Assembly (NCBI RefSeq): GCF_036250675.1
Contig: NZ_CP109592.1
Span: 4,340,001 to 4,404,000 of the forward strand
DNA from: Streptomyces sp. NBC_01689
Lineage (GTDB): Bacteria > Actinomycetota > Actinomycetes > Streptomycetales > Streptomycetaceae
DNA: 64,000 nt
Direction of reading: 5' to 3'
Part shown: positions 48,640-58,943 of the stretch, one piece after another
Layout of the letters: each line of letters opens with the position of its first letter
How positions within the stretch are numbered: the stretch's first letter is position 1
The notes under the pieces: generated by a model
What the model saw: only the letters and a program-made list of their open reading frames with translations
Databases searched by the model: none
What the model was told of the DNA's origin: nothing
Position numbers and translations under genes: made by a program

Positions 48640-48672
48640 CGCCCCGGCGGCACACAGCGTGCCGCCGGGGCG
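48640..48672 (-). terminator. rpsI terminator hairpin
   Basis: A 14-bp perfect GC-rich stem (48640–48653 with 48659–48672) and ACAGC loop, 31 bp beyond the rpsI stop and before glmM. It probably ends the rplM-rpsI transcript. Confidence 0.85.
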
Positions 48673-48702
48673 AACGGTCGTACGAATGCCAGCAGGCGGT
48701 GA

Positions 48703-49224
48703 TTAACGCTTGCTGTACTGCGGGGCCTTGCGGGCCTTCTTGAGACCGGCCTTCTTGCGCTCGACCGCACGGTCGTCGCGCTTGAGGTAGCCGGCCTTCT
48801 TCAGCGCCGGGCGGTTGTTGTCGACGTCCGCCTCGTTCAGCGCGCGGGCGACACCGAGACGGAGCGCACCGGCCTGACCGGAGACGCCGCCACCCGAGAT
48901 GCGGGCGATGACGTCGTAACGGCCGTCGAGCTCGAGCACCTTGAAGGGCTCGTTGACTTCCTGCTGGTGCACCTTGTTCGGGAAGTAGTCCTCGAGCGTG
49001 CGCCCGTTGACCTTCCACTTGCCGGTGCCCGGGACGATCCGGACGCGGGCGATGGCGTTCTTGCGACGGCCCAGGCCGGCGGCCGGCTGCGGGTCGCCGA
49101 AGCGACCGGCCAGCGACTCCGAGGTGTACTCGCCCTCGACGGGGACCTCGGACTCGGTGGTGTAGTTCTCGATGTCGACGAGCTCAGTCTCTTCGACCGG
49201 CTGCTCAACGGTGGTCTCGGCCAC
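48703..49224 (-). CDS. rpsI: 30S ribosomal protein S9
   Basis: A 173-residue S9. The C-terminal ~127 residues match the family ([42 protein letters not shown]) down to the [12 protein letters not shown] tail that reaches P-site tRNA. An acidic N-terminal extension of about 45 residues (start [13 protein letters not shown]) is typical of actinobacteria. It follows rplM by 42 bp. Confidence 0.98.
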   Translation of the reverse strand: MAETTVEQPVEETELVDIENYTTESEVPVEGEYTSESLAGRFGDPQPAAGLGRRKNAIARVRIVPGTGKWKVNGRTLEDYFPNKVHQQEVNEPFKVLELDGRYDVIARISGGGVSGQAGALRLGVARALNEADVDNNRPALKKAGYLKRDDRAVERKKAGLKKARKAPQYSKR

Positions 49225-49266
49225 GATTCTCCTCAGATTCTTTTTCGTCTTAGGGGGTGGCCGGAA

Positions 49267-49710
49267 CTACTGCGCGACCTGGGTGATCTCGAACGGGACC
49301 GGCTGCTGCGCAGCGTGCGGGTGGTTCTCGCCCGCGTAGACCTTCAGCTTCGAGAGCACCTGACGGCCCAGGGAGTTCTTGGGAACCATGCCCTTGATGG
49401 CCTTCTCGACGGCCTTCTCGGGGTTCTTCGCCAGCAGCTCGTCGTAACGGACGGAGCGCAGACCACCCGGGTAGCCGGAGTGGCGGTACGCCAGCTTCTG
49501 GGTCTTCTTGTTGCCGGAGAGGTGCACCTTGTCGGCGTTGATGATGATGACGAAGTCACCAGCGTCGACGTGGGGCGCATAGATCGGCTTGTGCTTGCCC
49601 CGCAGGATGTTCGCTGCAGTGGTCGCCAGACGGCCCAGGACGACATCCTGGGCGTCGATGACGTACCACTGGCGAGTGATGTCGCCGGGCTTGGGGCTGT
49701 ACGTACGCAC
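49267..49710 (-). CDS. rplM: 50S ribosomal protein L13
   Basis: A 147-residue L13, an early-assembly 50S protein. Segments [36 protein letters not shown] and [25 protein letters not shown] are diagnostic. It heads the rplM-rpsI operon. Confidence 0.98.
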   Translation of the reverse strand: MRTYSPKPGDITRQWYVIDAQDVVLGRLATTAANILRGKHKPIYAPHVDAGDFVIIINADKVHLSGNKKTQKLAYRHSGYPGGLRSVRYDELLAKNPEKAVEKAIKGMVPKNSLGRQVLSKLKVYAGENHPHAAQQPVPFEITQVAQ

Positions 49711-50314
49711 GGTCGTAGCCTTCGCTTCTTCAGTGAGTGGGTCCTGACATGGCCACCACGGACGATCACGACAGCCCTGACCGCACCTCGGTGACGCATA
49801 CCGAGTGCTGGTCGCTGGTCATCGGCCCCGGTGGACCGGTGTAAGGGCCCCTCACGTGAGAATGAGCAAGCCAATACACATAACGAACTGCAAGAGTACC
49901 CGCGCTTCCCCGGACGGGTCAAAACGCGGCTCTTGCGGCGGGCGCCGCGGACGTGGTCCGAACGGGCGGGTGCACCTCCCGGCTCCGGGCGTCACGCTCC
50001 CCGGGGCCGTCCCCGGCCGCACGGCCGCCGCTGCGGCCCGCATCTCCAGGGTAAGCCCGCCCCGCGGGGCCCACCGCGCCACCGGCCCCGAGCCGGTGTG
50101 AGGAAGCCCACGGACAACGGCCCCTCCGGCACCCCGTGTCGCCCCGCCGTACCGCGCGTGACCTCCCGCCAGGGCGGTCCCCGCCCCCGTGAGGTGTGAC
50201 GTACCAACCACCCGGAGATGTCGGTTTTGCCGCTCCGCCGCCGGGTCACGGCCCGGTCCCGGGTATCCCCCGGTGCGGAACGACACCCCCCGGCGCCCGT
50301 CTAAGATGCGCCCC
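49711..50314. other. rplM upstream / divergent region, no gene seen
   Basis: About 600 bp between rplM and the divergent membrane-protein gene. The AT-richer patch near 49850–49900 is the most likely site of the rplM promoter, but I cannot fix boxes. Open frames are Arg/Gly/Pro-rich. No riboswitch or tRNA was seen. Confidence 0.5.
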
Positions 50315-51196
50315 ATGAGCTATGGGCAGGGTGGGCAGGGGGAGCCCCCGTGGGATCCGTGGAAGCCTGGTTCTCAGCAACCCGACTGGGGCAGCGGGAG
50401 CCGCACTCCGGACTGGGCGGCACTCGCCGAGGCGTCCGAGACGCGCAACAGGCGCCGCAGGCTGCTGGTGATCGTCGGCTCCGCCGTCGCCACGCTCGCG
50501 GTCGGCGCGGTCGTCGCGATGGCCGTCGTCTCCTCGAACGACGACACCACGGCGTCGAACAAGCCCGGCACGCTGCCCGGCACCACGACCCTGCCGAGCG
50601 ACACCACCGCGACGGCGCCCTCGTTCGCGCCGACGTCGGCCCCGCCGCCGCTGGACCCGAAGGACTTCATATCCAGCGCGAAGAAGGACACCGCTCCGCT
50701 CAGCCCGGACATCCTCTTCCCCGGTTCACAGCTGACCGTGGGTGACCGCGTCTACCGCAAGGGCCCGACCGCCACCACGGCCAAGTGCGCGACGGGCGTG
50801 CAGAGGACGCTCCCCAAGATCCTCACCGACAACGACTGCACCCGCCTGCTGCGCGTCACCTACAGCAAGGACGGCGTCGCCGTGACCGTGGGCGTCGCGG
50901 TCTTCGACACCAAGGCCCAGGCGGACAAGGCCAGGAGCCAGGCGGACAGCAAGAGCATCATCACCTCGCTGCCCGGCCAGGGGGTGGCGACTTTCTGCCG
51001 CACGGCGGTCTGCCGCTCGACCACCAACTCCGTCGGCCGCTACGCCTACTTCACCCTGGCCGGCTTCACCAACGGCAAGGACGCCACGGCCAAGAGCGCC
51101 GAGGTCTTCAGCATCGGCGACGACCTGGCCGACTTCACCTTCCGCCAGATCATCCGCCGCGGCGAGGCACAGGCGTCCTCGGCGGCCAACCGGTAG
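50315..51196 (+). CDS. Unknown single-pass membrane protein
   Basis: A 293-residue protein. A Gly/Pro/Trp-rich cytoplasmic N-terminus (MSYGQGGQGEPPWDPW) leads to a basic RNRRRR stretch and one membrane helix (about 51–72, LLVIVGSAVATLAVGAVVAMAVV). A Thr/Pro spacer and an extracellular ~170-residue domain with two Cys pairs (in TAKCATG/DNDCTR and FCRTAVCRS) follow. I do not recognise the family. The ATG at 50315 is chosen because the adjacent Met-Arg-Pro lead at 50306 has no support. Monocistronic between rplM and truA. Confidence 0.8.
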   Translation: MSYGQGGQGEPPWDPWKPGSQQPDWGSGSRTPDWAALAEASETRNRRRRLLVIVGSAVATLAVGAVVAMAVVSSNDDTTASNKPGTLPGTTTLPSDTTATAPSFAPTSAPPPLDPKDFISSAKKDTAPLSPDILFPGSQLTVGDRVYRKGPTATTAKCATGVQRTLPKILTDNDCTRLLRVTYSKDGVAVTVGVAVFDTKAQADKARSQADSKSIITSLPGQGVATFCRTAVCRSTTNSVGRYAYFTLAGFTNGKDATAKSAEVFSIGDDLADFTFRQIIRRGEAQASSAANR

Positions 51197-51242
51197 TCAC
51201 CGGCCGGCCGCCCCCCGCCCGCGCGGACAGCCGCCGCACGCG

Positions 51243-52109
51243 CTAGCAGGAGTCGCATCCCGCCGCCCCGGGCAGGGTGCGCTTGTTGCGTGCCTCCTTG
51301 TTGCGCGCCGCGAGCAGCCCGTCGGCGGGATACCCGACCTCCTCCAGCGTCAGACCGTGCGGCCGCACGACATGGACGGCCGAGTCCCGTACCCCGGCGG
51401 CCAGCACCTTGCCGGGCCACTCGGGCCCGCGGTGCCCGTCCCCCACGAACAGCAGCGCCCCGATCAGCGAACGCACCATGTTGTGGCAGAAGGCGTCGGC
51501 ACGGACCGTCGCCGTGATGATCCCGTCGTCCCCGCGCACCAGACTCAGCTCCTGGAGCGTACGGATGGTCGTCGCCCCCTCGCGCTTCTTGCAGTAGGCG
51601 GCGAAGTCGTGCTCGCCCACCAGCCCGGCCGCCGCCTCGTTCATGGCACCGACGTCCAACGGCCAGTCGTGCCACAGGACATGGTTGCGCAGCAGCGGGT
51701 CCACACCCCCGGCCTCGTCGGTGACGCGGTAGGCGTAACGGCGCCAGACGGCCGAGAAACGCGCGTTGAACCCGGCGGGAGCCTCCGTCAGGGACCACAC
51801 CCGTACGTCCTTCGGCAGCCGCCCGGCCAGCCGCTTCAGCAGCTTCTCCCGGTGCTCGGCCCACAGCGCCGCCGGCAGGTCGACATGCGCCACCTGGCCG
51901 CGCGCGTGCACCCCGGCGTCGGTGCGTCCGGCGACGGTCAGCTCGTACGTGGTGTCCTTCGTCCGCGTCACCGTCCGCAGCGCGTCCTCGATCTCGCCCT
52001 GGACGGTTCTGCGGCCCCCGGCCTGCTTCGCCCACCCGGAGAACTCGCTCCCGTCGTACGACAGGTCCATCCGCACCCGTACGAACCCGGGCTCCGCTTC
52101 GTCACTCAC
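51243..52109 (-). CDS. truA: tRNA pseudouridine(38–40) synthase TruA
   Basis: A 288-residue pseudouridine synthase. It begins [18 protein letters not shown] and carries the catalytic aspartate in [18 protein letters not shown]. Later [17 protein letters not shown] is a family signature. It modifies uridines 38–40 of tRNA anticodon arms. It lies 91 bp beyond rplQ with an imperfect terminator hairpin between them. Confidence 0.96.
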   Translation of the reverse strand: MSDEAEPGFVRVRMDLSYDGSEFSGWAKQAGGRRTVQGEIEDALRTVTRTKDTTYELTVAGRTDAGVHARGQVAHVDLPAALWAEHREKLLKRLAGRLPKDVRVWSLTEAPAGFNARFSAVWRRYAYRVTDEAGGVDPLLRNHVLWHDWPLDVGAMNEAAAGLVGEHDFAAYCKKREGATTIRTLQELSLVRGDDGIITATVRADAFCHNMVRSLIGALLFVGDGHRGPEWPGKVLAAGVRDSAVHVVRPHGLTLEEVGYPADGLLAARNKEARNKRTLPGAAGCDSC

Positions 52110-52150
52110 TCCTGGATCCTCTCAAGCCCGGCCGTCCCGCCGGAACGCGA

Positions 52151-52184
52151 GAGCGGGCCCGCCCCCGAAGGGACGGACCCGCTC
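52151..52184 (-). terminator. Hairpin between rplQ and truA
   Basis: A ~14-bp stem (GAGCGGGcCCG… with …CGGaCCCGCTC) with two mismatches and a CGAAG-type loop, just after the rplQ stop (52201). It may terminate or attenuate the alpha operon before truA. Confidence 0.55.
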
Positions 52185-52200
52185 ACGGCGAGGCAGTGCC

Positions 52201-52698
52201 TCAGGCGTCCTTCGACTCCTCGGCGGGAGCCTCCGCGGCGTCCTCGACCTTGGTGTCCTCGACCTTGGCCGGAGCCTCGGTGTCCTTGGCGGCACGCTTG
52301 GTGGCCGCCTCGGCCTCACCGGTGGCCTGCTGGGCCACGGTCAGGGCCTCCACCAGCTCGATGACGGCCATGGGCGCGTTGTCGCCACGGCGGTTACCGA
52401 TCTTGGTGATACGGGTGTAGCCACCCGGGCGGTTCTCGTAGCGCGGGCCGATCTCGGTGAAGAGCGTGTGCACGATGCTCTTGTCCGTGATCACCGAGAG
52501 CACCTGACGGCGGTTGTGAAGGTCACCCTTCTTCGCCTTGGTGACCAGACGCTCCGCGTACGGGCGCAGGCGACGGGCCTTCGCCTCGGTGGTGGTGATG
52601 CGGCCGTGCTCGAAGAGCGACTTCGCGAGGTTCGCGAGGAGCAGCTTCTCGTGCGCGGCGCTGCCGCCCATACGGGCACCCTTGGTGGGCTTCGGCAT
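52201..52698 (-). CDS. rplQ: 50S ribosomal protein L17
   Basis: A 165-residue L17. The first ~115 residues are canonical ([61 protein letters not shown]). A C-terminal acidic/Ala-rich tail of about 45 residues is typical of Streptomyces. It follows rpoA after a 218-bp gap containing a dispersed repeat and a hairpin. Confidence 0.98.
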   Translation of the reverse strand: MPKPTKGARMGGSAAHEKLLLANLAKSLFEHGRITTTEAKARRLRPYAERLVTKAKKGDLHNRRQVLSVITDKSIVHTLFTEIGPRYENRPGGYTRITKIGNRRGDNAPMAVIELVEALTVAQQATGEAEAATKRAAKDTEAPAKVEDTKVEDAAEAPAEESKDA

Positions 52699-52810
52699 GG
52701 TGTTTCTCCTAGGTGTCTGCCCCGGCCGTATCAGGTACCGGGGTCAGTGTCCGAGCGGGCGATCGCCCGTCGAAGATCCGACACTTCTCTCAAAGCGCCG
52801 GAGGACCCGC

Positions 52811-52865
52811 GCCCCGAAGGGGCACGGGGAACCGCGCGACCAGCCACAGCCGGCCCGCAGCCGAG
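52811..52865. repeat. Dispersed Streptomyces intergenic repeat, copy 2 (rpoA–rplQ gap)
   Basis: The blocks gccccgaaggggcacgggga, accgcgcgaccagccacag and cggcccgcagccgag resemble copy 1 at 33035–33086 and the commonplace Streptomyces ggggcgcggggaac…gcgcgaccagccac repeat. Being inside an operon, it may affect readthrough. Confidence 0.6.
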
Positions 52866-52872
52866 ATCAAAC

Positions 52873-52910
52873 CCGGCGGGACCACCGCCCGAAGACGGCT
52901 GTCCCGCCGG
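52873..52910 (-). terminator. Possible attenuator hairpin after rpoA
   Basis: A 10-bp perfect stem CCGGCGGGAC (52873–52882) with GTCCCGCCGG (52901–52910) and an 18-base loop, immediately after the rpoA stop codon (52917). Readthrough is required for rplQ unless it has its own promoter. Confidence 0.45.
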
Positions 52911-52916
52911 AGGCGA

Positions 52917-53939
52917 TCAGTACTGCTCGGTCTCGACGAAGCCGGCGTCCGCGTCGTCGTCGGCGCCGAAGGCGTCGGCGGCGGCGGTCGGGTCGAATCC
53001 GGGCGGGCTGTCCTTGAGGGCCAGGCCCATGCCGGCCAGCTTCGCCTTGACCTCGTCGATGGACTTCGCGCCGAAGTTGCGGATGTCCAGGAGGTCGGCC
53101 TCGGAGCGGGCGACGAGCTCACCCACGGAGTGGATGCCCTCACGCTTGAGGCAGTTGTACGAACGGACGGTGAGCTCGAGCTCCTCGATCGGCAGCGCGA
53201 GATCGGCGGCGAGGGCGGCGTCCGTGGGGGACGGGCCCATGTCGATGCCCTCGGCGTCGATGTTGAGCTCGCGGGCCAGACCGAACAGCTCGACCAGGGT
53301 CTTTCCGGCCGACGCCATGGCGTCACGGGGACGCATGGCCTGCTTGGTCTCGACGTCGACGATCAGCTTGTCGAAGTCGGTGCGCTGCTCGACACGGGTC
53401 GCCTCGACCTTGTAGGTGACCTTCAGAACGGGCGAGTAGATGGAGTCGACCGGGATACGGCCGATCTCCTGGCCCACCTGCTTGTTCTGAACGGCGGAGA
53501 CGTAACCGCGACCGCGCTCGACGGTCAGCTCCATCTCCAGCTTGCCCTTGCCGTTGAGCGTGGCGAGGACCAGGTCGGGGTTGTGCACCTCGACACCGGC
53601 CGGGGGCGCGATGTCGGCGGCGGTGACGAGACCCGGACCCTGCTTGCGCAGGTACATCACGACCGGCTCGTCGTGCTCCGAGGAGACGACGAGCTGCTTG
53701 ATGTTGAGGATCAGGTCGGTGACGTCCTCCTTGACGCCCGGCACGGTGGTGAACTCGTGCAGCACGCCGTCGATGCGGATGGACGTGACCGCCGCACCCG
53801 GGATCGAGGACAGGAGGGTCCGACGCAGGGAGTTGCCGAGGGTGTAACCGAAGCCCGGCTCCAGCGGCTCGATCACGAACCGGGAGCGGAATTCGTCGAC
53901 GACCTCTTCGGTCAACGAGGGACGCTGAGCGATCAGCAT
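52917..53939 (-). CDS. rpoA: RNA polymerase alpha subunit
   Basis: A 340-residue alpha subunit. The N-terminal assembly domain (about 1–230) has [29 protein letters not shown]. The C-terminal DNA-binding domain (about 250–325) has [21 protein letters not shown] and [10 protein letters not shown]. It recruits polymerase assembly and activators. It lies in the alpha operon downstream of rpsK. Confidence 0.98.
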   Translation of the reverse strand: MLIAQRPSLTEEVVDEFRSRFVIEPLEPGFGYTLGNSLRRTLLSSIPGAAVTSIRIDGVLHEFTTVPGVKEDVTDLILNIKQLVVSSEHDEPVVMYLRKQGPGLVTAADIAPPAGVEVHNPDLVLATLNGKGKLEMELTVERGRGYVSAVQNKQVGQEIGRIPVDSIYSPVLKVTYKVEATRVEQRTDFDKLIVDVETKQAMRPRDAMASAGKTLVELFGLARELNIDAEGIDMGPSPTDAALAADLALPIEELELTVRSYNCLKREGIHSVGELVARSEADLLDIRNFGAKSIDEVKAKLAGMGLALKDSPPGFDPTAAADAFGADDDADAGFVETEQY

Positions 53940-54029
53940 GTGTGGATCAGATCCTTCTTTCGTGGACGCCCGCTATTTGACGCCCGACGGAACCGTACAT
54001 TTTCACCGCACGGGTACTGCAAGGGTACG

Positions 54030-54062
54030 GGCGATACGGCCCTTTTACGGAGCCGTACCGCC
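54030..54062 (-). ncRNA. Candidate RNA hairpin in the rpsK–rpoA leader
   Basis: On the minus strand, GGCGGTACGGC pairs with GCCGTATCGCC (one G·U) around an 11-base loop. It lies in a 160-bp gap of an otherwise tight operon. It could be an attenuator or a site of r-protein feedback; this is inference. Confidence 0.35.
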
Positions 54063-54099
54063 CGGAACCCAGAACTTCCAGCCGCCAGGCGGCCGTGCG

Positions 54100-54504
54100 T
54101 CAGACGCGACGGCGCTTCGGCGGACGGCAGCCGTTGTGCGGGGTGGGGGTGACGTCCTGGATCGAGCCGACCTCGAGGCCCGTGGCCTGGAGGGAGCGGA
54201 TCGCGGTCTCGCGACCGGAGCCCGGGCCCTTCACGAAGACGTCGACCTTGCGCATGCCGTGCTCCTGCGCGCGGCGGGCGGCCGACTCGGCGGCCATCTG
54301 CGCGGCGAAGGGGGTGGACTTGCGCGAGCCCTTGAAGCCGACGTGGCCGGCGGAGGCCCAGGAGATCACGTTGCCCGAGGGGTCCGTGATGGAGACGATC
54401 GTGTTGTTGAACGTGCTCTTGATGTGAGCGTGCCCGTGAGCGACGTTCTTCTTTTCCTTGCGGCGCACCTTCTTGGCAGCGCCCTGACGACCCTTGGGGG
54501 GCAT
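54100..54504 (-). CDS. rpsK: 30S ribosomal protein S11
   Basis: A 134-residue S11 of the 30S platform. It has [41 protein letters not shown] and the [43 protein letters not shown]-terminus. It follows rpsM by 64 bp. Confidence 0.98.
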   Translation of the reverse strand: MPPKGRQGAAKKVRRKEKKNVAHGHAHIKSTFNNTIVSITDPSGNVISWASAGHVGFKGSRKSTPFAAQMAAESAARRAQEHGMRKVDVFVKGPGSGRETAIRSLQATGLEVGSIQDVTPTPHNGCRPPKRRRV

Positions 54505-54568
54505 CTAAATCTCCTACGGGAGGTGGTCGGTCCTACAGCGAAGACCGCTGATAAGCGTCCGCTGAGGA

Positions 54569-54949
54569 CTACTTCTTGCCCGGCTTCTTCTTGCCGGCGA
54601 TGGCGCGACGCGGGCCCTTGCGGGTACGAGCGTTCGTGCTGGTGCGCTGACCGTGGACGGGCAGGCCACGACGGTGACGCAGACCCTGGTAGCAGCCGAT
54701 CTCGACCTTGCGGCGGATGTCGGCCTGAATCTCGCGACGGAGGTCACCCTCGGTCTTCAGGTTGGCGTCCACGTACTCGCGGATCTTGACCAGCTCCTCC
54801 TCGGAGAGGTCACGAACGCGCGTGTTGGGGTTCACGCCGGTCTCGGCCAGCGTCTGCTGGGAAAGGGTCCGGCCGATGCCGAACACGTAGGTCAGGGCGA
54901 CCTCCACACGCTTTTCGCGCGGGATGTCAACACCGGAAACGCGTGCCAT
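54569..54949 (-). CDS. rpsM: 30S ribosomal protein S13
   Basis: A 126-residue S13 of the 30S head (bridge B1). It has [27 protein letters not shown], a central helix and the C-terminal [18 protein letters not shown] region with basic tail KKKPGKK contacting tRNA. Confidence 0.98.
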   Translation of the reverse strand: MARVSGVDIPREKRVEVALTYVFGIGRTLSQQTLAETGVNPNTRVRDLSEEELVKIREYVDANLKTEGDLRREIQADIRRKVEIGCYQGLRHRRGLPVHGQRTSTNARTRKGPRRAIAGKKKPGKK

Positions 54950-55160
54950 TCAATGGCTCCAGTTGTCGTTCGGAGGTCTTCCGCAGAACCGGATCCCGCC
55001 CGCCGTCCTCTTCTCTGCCGAAGATTCGGTACGAACCGGGTCCCCGGCCTCCGACCGGGGGTGTCAGGCCTGAAGGGAATTCAGCCCTGGATTCTGCGTA
55101 TGAACATGTACTGCTTGCGTCGCGCGAAGTATCTGCGGGTGCAGAAGGTGCGGTCGTGCG

Positions 55161-55274
55161 TCAGCCCTGGCGCTGCTTGTGGCGCGGGTTGTCGCAGATG
55201 ACCATGACCCGGCCGTGACGGCGGATCACCCTGCACTTGTCGCAGATCTTCTTGACGCTCGGCTTGACCTTCAT
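55161..55274 (-). CDS. rpmJ: 50S ribosomal protein L36 (zinc-binding C+ form)
   Basis: A 37-residue L36: [19 protein letters not shown] at the start, ending PRHKQRQG. The zinc ligands CxxC (C11, C14), C27 and H32 are present, so this is the zinc-containing form; a Zur-regulated cysteine-free paralogue is common elsewhere in Streptomyces. The start ATG at 55274 follows GAGAACCTCACCA, with a modest ribosome site. It lies between infA and rpsM. Confidence 0.97.
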   Translation of the reverse strand: MKVKPSVKKICDKCRVIRRHGRVMVICDNPRHKQRQG

Positions 55275-55343
55275 TGGTGAGGTTCTCCGGGTCAGTGCCA
55301 CCACCCGTGTCCCGGAACCGGGAGCACGGAGCAAAGGCAAGAT

Positions 55344-55565
55344 CTACTTGTACCGGTAGACGATCCGGCCACGCGTGAGGTCGTACGGAGAAAGCTCCAC
55401 CACGACCCGGTCGTCAGGGAGGATGCGGATGTAGTGCATACGCATCTTGCCGCTGATGTGTGCCAGGACCTGGTGGCCGTTCTGGAGCTCGACCTTGAAC
55501 ATGGCGTTCGGAAGAGACTCGACGACAGTGCCCTCGATCTCGATGGCACCTTGCTTCTTGGCCAC
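55344..55565 (-). CDS. infA: Translation initiation factor IF-1
   Basis: A 73-residue OB-fold factor that occupies the ribosomal A site during initiation. It begins GTG-encoded [21 protein letters not shown] and ends [10 protein letters not shown], the exact family length. GAAGGG lies six bases upstream of the GTG at 55565; an in-frame upstream ATG at 55631 would add 22 unrelated residues. It lies between map and rpmJ. Confidence 0.97.
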   Translation of the reverse strand: MAKKQGAIEIEGTVVESLPNAMFKVELQNGHQVLAHISGKMRMHYIRILPDDRVVVELSPYDLTRGRIVYRYK

Positions 55566-55646
55566 GCTTCGCCCTTCGAATCGACTACCTTGATCGACTC
55601 CGTACGAGCGCATGCAGACATGCGGGTGCACGAGAGCCGACGAGTC

Positions 55647-55652
55647 AGTCTA
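55647..55652 (-). promoter_or_regulatory. Possible -10 box for infA
   Basis: TAGACT on the minus strand, about 80 bp upstream of the infA start and in the 225-bp map–infA gap. No convincing -35 partner was found. Weak. Confidence 0.3.
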
Positions 55653-55790
55653 CGTCAGGGCACCCGGAAAGACGAATCGAGGAAGAATGCCCCATCGGGG
55701 AGATCCTTAACCCGGACACCCCGGTGATCGATCGCGAGACCGGCCGCTGCCGGACCGTGCGACCGGGTCCGGCGCCGCCGTCGGGCCGGA

Positions 55791-56627
55791 TCACGCGAGC
55801 GGGTCCGGCGCCGCCGTCACGCCGTACTCCGCCAGCTTCGCCCTGCCGCAGTCCGGAGCCGTCAGGACCAGCGGGCCCTCCTCCGTCACCGCCACCGAGT
55901 GCTCCCAGTGCGAGGACCACGTACCGTCCGTCGTGATGACGGTCCAGTCGTCCTCCAGCACCTCGGTCTTCGGGGTGCCCAGCGACACCATCGGCTCGAC
56001 GGCCAGGCAGAGGCCGGGCACGAGCTTGGGACCCTTGCCGCGGCGGCGCTCCACGTAGTTCAGCAGGTGCGGGTCCATGTGCATCTCGGTGCCGATGCCG
56101 TGGCCGCCGTAGTCCTCGATGATCCCGTACCGGCCGCCGCCGGGCTTCGGCTGGCGGCGGATGTACGTCTCGATCGCGCGGGAGACGTCGACGAGCCGGT
56201 TGCCCGAGCGCATCGCCGCGATCCCGGCCCACATCGACTCCTCGGTCACGCGGGAGAGCTCGATCAGCTCCGGAGCGTGCCCGGTGCCCACGAACGCCGT
56301 GTACGCCGCGTCCCCGTGCCAGCCGTCCACGATCGCGCCGGCGTCGATGGAGATGATGTCGCCGTCCTTCAGGACGGTCTTGTCGTCCGGGATGCCATGC
56401 ACGACGACCTCGTTGGCCGAGGTGCAGATGGTCGCGGGGAAACCGCCGTACCCGAGGAAGTTCGACTTCGCCCCGTGCTCCGCGAGCACCTTGCGTGCCA
56501 CCTCGTCGAGGTCCCGTGTCGTCGCGCCGGGCACCGCCGCCTCGCGCGTGGCCGCGTGCACGGCCGCGACGACCAGGCCCGCCTCACGCATCTTGGCGAT
56601 CTGCTCGGGGGTCTTGATCTGCACCAT
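55791..56627 (-). CDS. map: Methionine aminopeptidase type I
   Basis: A 278-residue MetAP removing N-terminal Met. The pita-bread metal ligands are visible in GDIISIDAGAIVDGWHGDAAYTAF (Asp/Asp), the catalytic His in IEDYGGHGIGTEMH, VEPMVSLG and the late ITTDGTWSSHWEHSVAVTEEG. It starts IKTPEQIAKMREAGLV. It follows adk by 113 bp. Confidence 0.97.
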   Translation of the reverse strand: MVQIKTPEQIAKMREAGLVVAAVHAATREAAVPGATTRDLDEVARKVLAEHGAKSNFLGYGGFPATICTSANEVVVHGIPDDKTVLKDGDIISIDAGAIVDGWHGDAAYTAFVGTGHAPELIELSRVTEESMWAGIAAMRSGNRLVDVSRAIETYIRRQPKPGGGRYGIIEDYGGHGIGTEMHMDPHLLNYVERRRGKGPKLVPGLCLAVEPMVSLGTPKTEVLEDDWTVITTDGTWSSHWEHSVAVTEEGPLVLTAPDCGRAKLAEYGVTAAPDPLA

Positions 56628-56740
56628 GGCGGCCCGCGCTCTCCGTCTTCTCCGTTACCGACTGCGTCCACGAACGACTACCTGTACAACACTACGGCCG
56701 CGACACCCCGGAGGGCACCGCGGCCGAAGCAGCGTGACGA

Positions 56741-57403
56741 CTACTTGTCGTCGGCCTTGCTCTGGAGCGCCTCCATGGCGCGCGCCGTGACCTCTTCCAC
56801 CTTGCCGAGCGCCGAGATCGTCACCACCAGGCCCTGGGCCTTGTAGTAGTCGATGATCGGCTCGGTCTGCGTGTGGTAGACCTCCAGCCGCGTACGGACG
56901 GTCTCCTCGGAGTCGTCGTCGCGCTGGTACAGCTCGCCGCCGCAGATGTCGCAGACACCGTCCTGCTGCGGCTTCTTGTACTCCACGTGGAAGACGTGGC
57001 TCGAGTCCTTGCGGCAGATGCGGCGGCCCGCGATGCGCTTGACCACCTCGTCCTCGGGGACCTCCAGGTCCAGCACCGCGTCCAGCTTCATGCTCTCGGC
57101 CTTCAGCATCTCGTCGAGCGCCTCGGCCTGCGAGACGTTACGAGGGAAGCCGTCCAGCAGAAAGCCCTTGGCGGCGTCGGGCTGCTCCATGCGGTCCTTG
57201 GCCATCCCGATGGTGACCTCGTCCGGAACCAGGTTGCCGGCGTCCATGTACGCCTTCGCCTGCTTGCCGAGGTCCGTGCCCTGACTGATGTTGGCACGGA
57301 AGAGGTCGCCCGTGGAGATGTGCGGGATCCCCAGGTTCTTGGCGAGGAACGCGGCCTGCGTTCCCTTCCCGGCACCGGGCGGCCCGACGAGGACGATTCG
57401 CAT
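56741..57403 (-). CDS. adk: Adenylate kinase
   Basis: A 220-residue long-type kinase balancing AMP/ADP/ATP. P-loop [11 protein letters not shown] (7–17), AMP-binding [13 protein letters not shown], and an extended LID (about 125–165) with RICRKDSS…[15 protein letters not shown]; three cysteines are visible, a partial version of the zinc-binding Cys4 pattern. Its ATG overlaps the secY stop (TGATG), so translation is coupled. Confidence 0.97.
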   Translation of the reverse strand: MRIVLVGPPGAGKGTQAAFLAKNLGIPHISTGDLFRANISQGTDLGKQAKAYMDAGNLVPDEVTIGMAKDRMEQPDAAKGFLLDGFPRNVSQAEALDEMLKAESMKLDAVLDLEVPEDEVVKRIAGRRICRKDSSHVFHVEYKKPQQDGVCDICGGELYQRDDDSEETVRTRLEVYHTQTEPIIDYYKAQGLVVTISALGKVEEVTARAMEALQSKADDK

Positions 57404-58719
57404 CAGCGGAGGAACCCTTCGTAATTGCGCTGCTGAAGCTGGCTCTCGATCTGCTTCACCGTCTCGAGGCCCACACCCACGATGATCAGGATGCTGGTAC
57501 CACCGAACGGGAAGTTCTGGCTTGCCCCGAAGCCAACCAACGCCATCGTCGGTACGAGAGCGATCAGACCCAGATACAGCGACCCCGGCCAGGTGATCCG
57601 GTTGAGTACGTAGCTGAGGTACTCAGCGGTCGGTCGGCCAGCCCGGATGCCCGGGATGAAGCCACCATACTTCTTCATGTTGTCGGCTACTTCCTCGGGG
57701 TTGAAGGAGATCGCCACGTAGAAGAACGCGAAGAAAACGATCAGGAGGAAGTACATCGTGATGTAGATCGGGTGGTCGCCCTTGGTCAGGTTCTGCGTGA
57801 TCCAGGTCTTCCAGCCGGAGTTGCCGTTGGAGAACTGGGCGACCAGCGCCGGGATGTAGAGCAGCGACGACGCGAAGATGACGGGGATCACACCCGCCTG
57901 ATTGACCTTCAGCGGGATGTACGTGGACGTACCCCCGTAGGAACGGCGACCGATCATGCGCTTCGCGTACTGGACGGGAACGCGCCGCTGGGCCTGCTCG
58001 ACGAAGACCACCAGGCCGACCATGACCAGGCCGACGAGGATGACCGTGCCGAACTCGATCCAGCCTCCGGCCAGGGTGCCCTGCTTCTTGATGGCCCACA
58101 GCGCGGACGGGAAGCTGGCGGCGATCGAGATGAACATCAGGATCGACATGCCGTTGCCGATGCCGCGGTCGGTGATGAGCTCGCCCAGCCACATGACCAC
58201 ACCGGTACCGGCGGTCATGGTGACGACCATGACGACCGTCTGGAAGATCGACTGGTCCGGCACGATCTGGTTGGCCACCTGGCAACCGCTGAACAGGGCG
58301 CCGCTGCGCGCGGTCGCGACGAGACCGGTGCCCTGGAGGATGGCGAGAGCCACCGTCAGATAACGGGTGTACTGCGTGATCTTCGCGGTACCGGACGAGC
58401 CCTCCTTCTTGAGGGCTTCGAGGCGCGGGATCACCACCGTCAGCAGCTGCAGGATGATGCTCGCCGTGATGTACGGCATGATGCCGAGCGCGAAGATCGT
58501 GATCTGCAGCAGCGCGCCACCACTGAACAGGTTGACGAGACCGAACAGCCCCTGGTTGCCCTTCGAGGCCGCGTCGATACAGGTCTGGACGTTCTTGTAG
58601 TCGACGCCCGGGATCGGAATGTGCGTACCGACCCGGTAGACCACGATGATGGCGAGCGTGAAGAGCAGCTTCTTGCGCAGGTCGGGCGTCCTGAACGCCC
58701 GGGCGAACGCGGTGAGCAC
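57403..58719 (-). CDS. secY: Preprotein translocase subunit SecY
   Basis: A 438-residue ten-helix channel protein of the Sec translocon. It has the SecY signatures [10 protein letters not shown] (N-terminal loop) and [17 protein letters not shown] (helix 2 plug side). Later loops include [40 protein letters not shown] and the cytoplasmic [14 protein letters not shown]. It follows rplO across a strong hairpin and is coupled to adk. Confidence 0.98.
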   Translation of the reverse strand: MLTAFARAFRTPDLRKKLLFTLAIIVVYRVGTHIPIPGVDYKNVQTCIDAASKGNQGLFGLVNLFSGGALLQITIFALGIMPYITASIILQLLTVVIPRLEALKKEGSSGTAKITQYTRYLTVALAILQGTGLVATARSGALFSGCQVANQIVPDQSIFQTVVMVVTMTAGTGVVMWLGELITDRGIGNGMSILMFISIAASFPSALWAIKKQGTLAGGWIEFGTVILVGLVMVGLVVFVEQAQRRVPVQYAKRMIGRRSYGGTSTYIPLKVNQAGVIPVIFASSLLYIPALVAQFSNGNSGWKTWITQNLTKGDHPIYITMYFLLIVFFAFFYVAISFNPEEVADNMKKYGGFIPGIRAGRPTAEYLSYVLNRITWPGSLYLGLIALVPTMALVGFGASQNFPFGGTSILIIVGVGLETVKQIESQLQQRNYEGFLR

Positions 58720-58873
58720 GGTGCCTCCTGCGACCCCCGCGCAACTGCGTCAAGGGTGATGGTCTTGAGGTTCGACGAATAGGTATCGGTCAACTGCCGC
58801 CCGACGGGACGCCGGACGAAAGTCGGCAGTGCAGGCCACCTTACCGGCGAGACTGCCCCCCTTGGAACGACCA

Positions 58874-58908
58874 ACCGGGGATGCCCCATTTGTTGGGGCA
58901 TCCCCGGT
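58874..58908. terminator. Strong hairpin between rplO and secY
   Basis: A 15-bp perfect stem (58874–58888 with 58894–58908) and TTTGT-type loop in the 224-bp gap. It likely ends the spc operon transcript and, with a promoter after it, separates secY-adk-map expression; partial readthrough is possible. Confidence 0.8.
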
Positions 58909-58943
58909 CGGGATCGCTCATGTCATCGAGACGCCTGAAGTGA

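Noticed and set aside
49852..50316. A 154-residue minus-strand frame upstream of rplM
   Set aside because: Gly/Arg-rich without motif or ribosome site; it reads as GC-driven frame in a promoter region.
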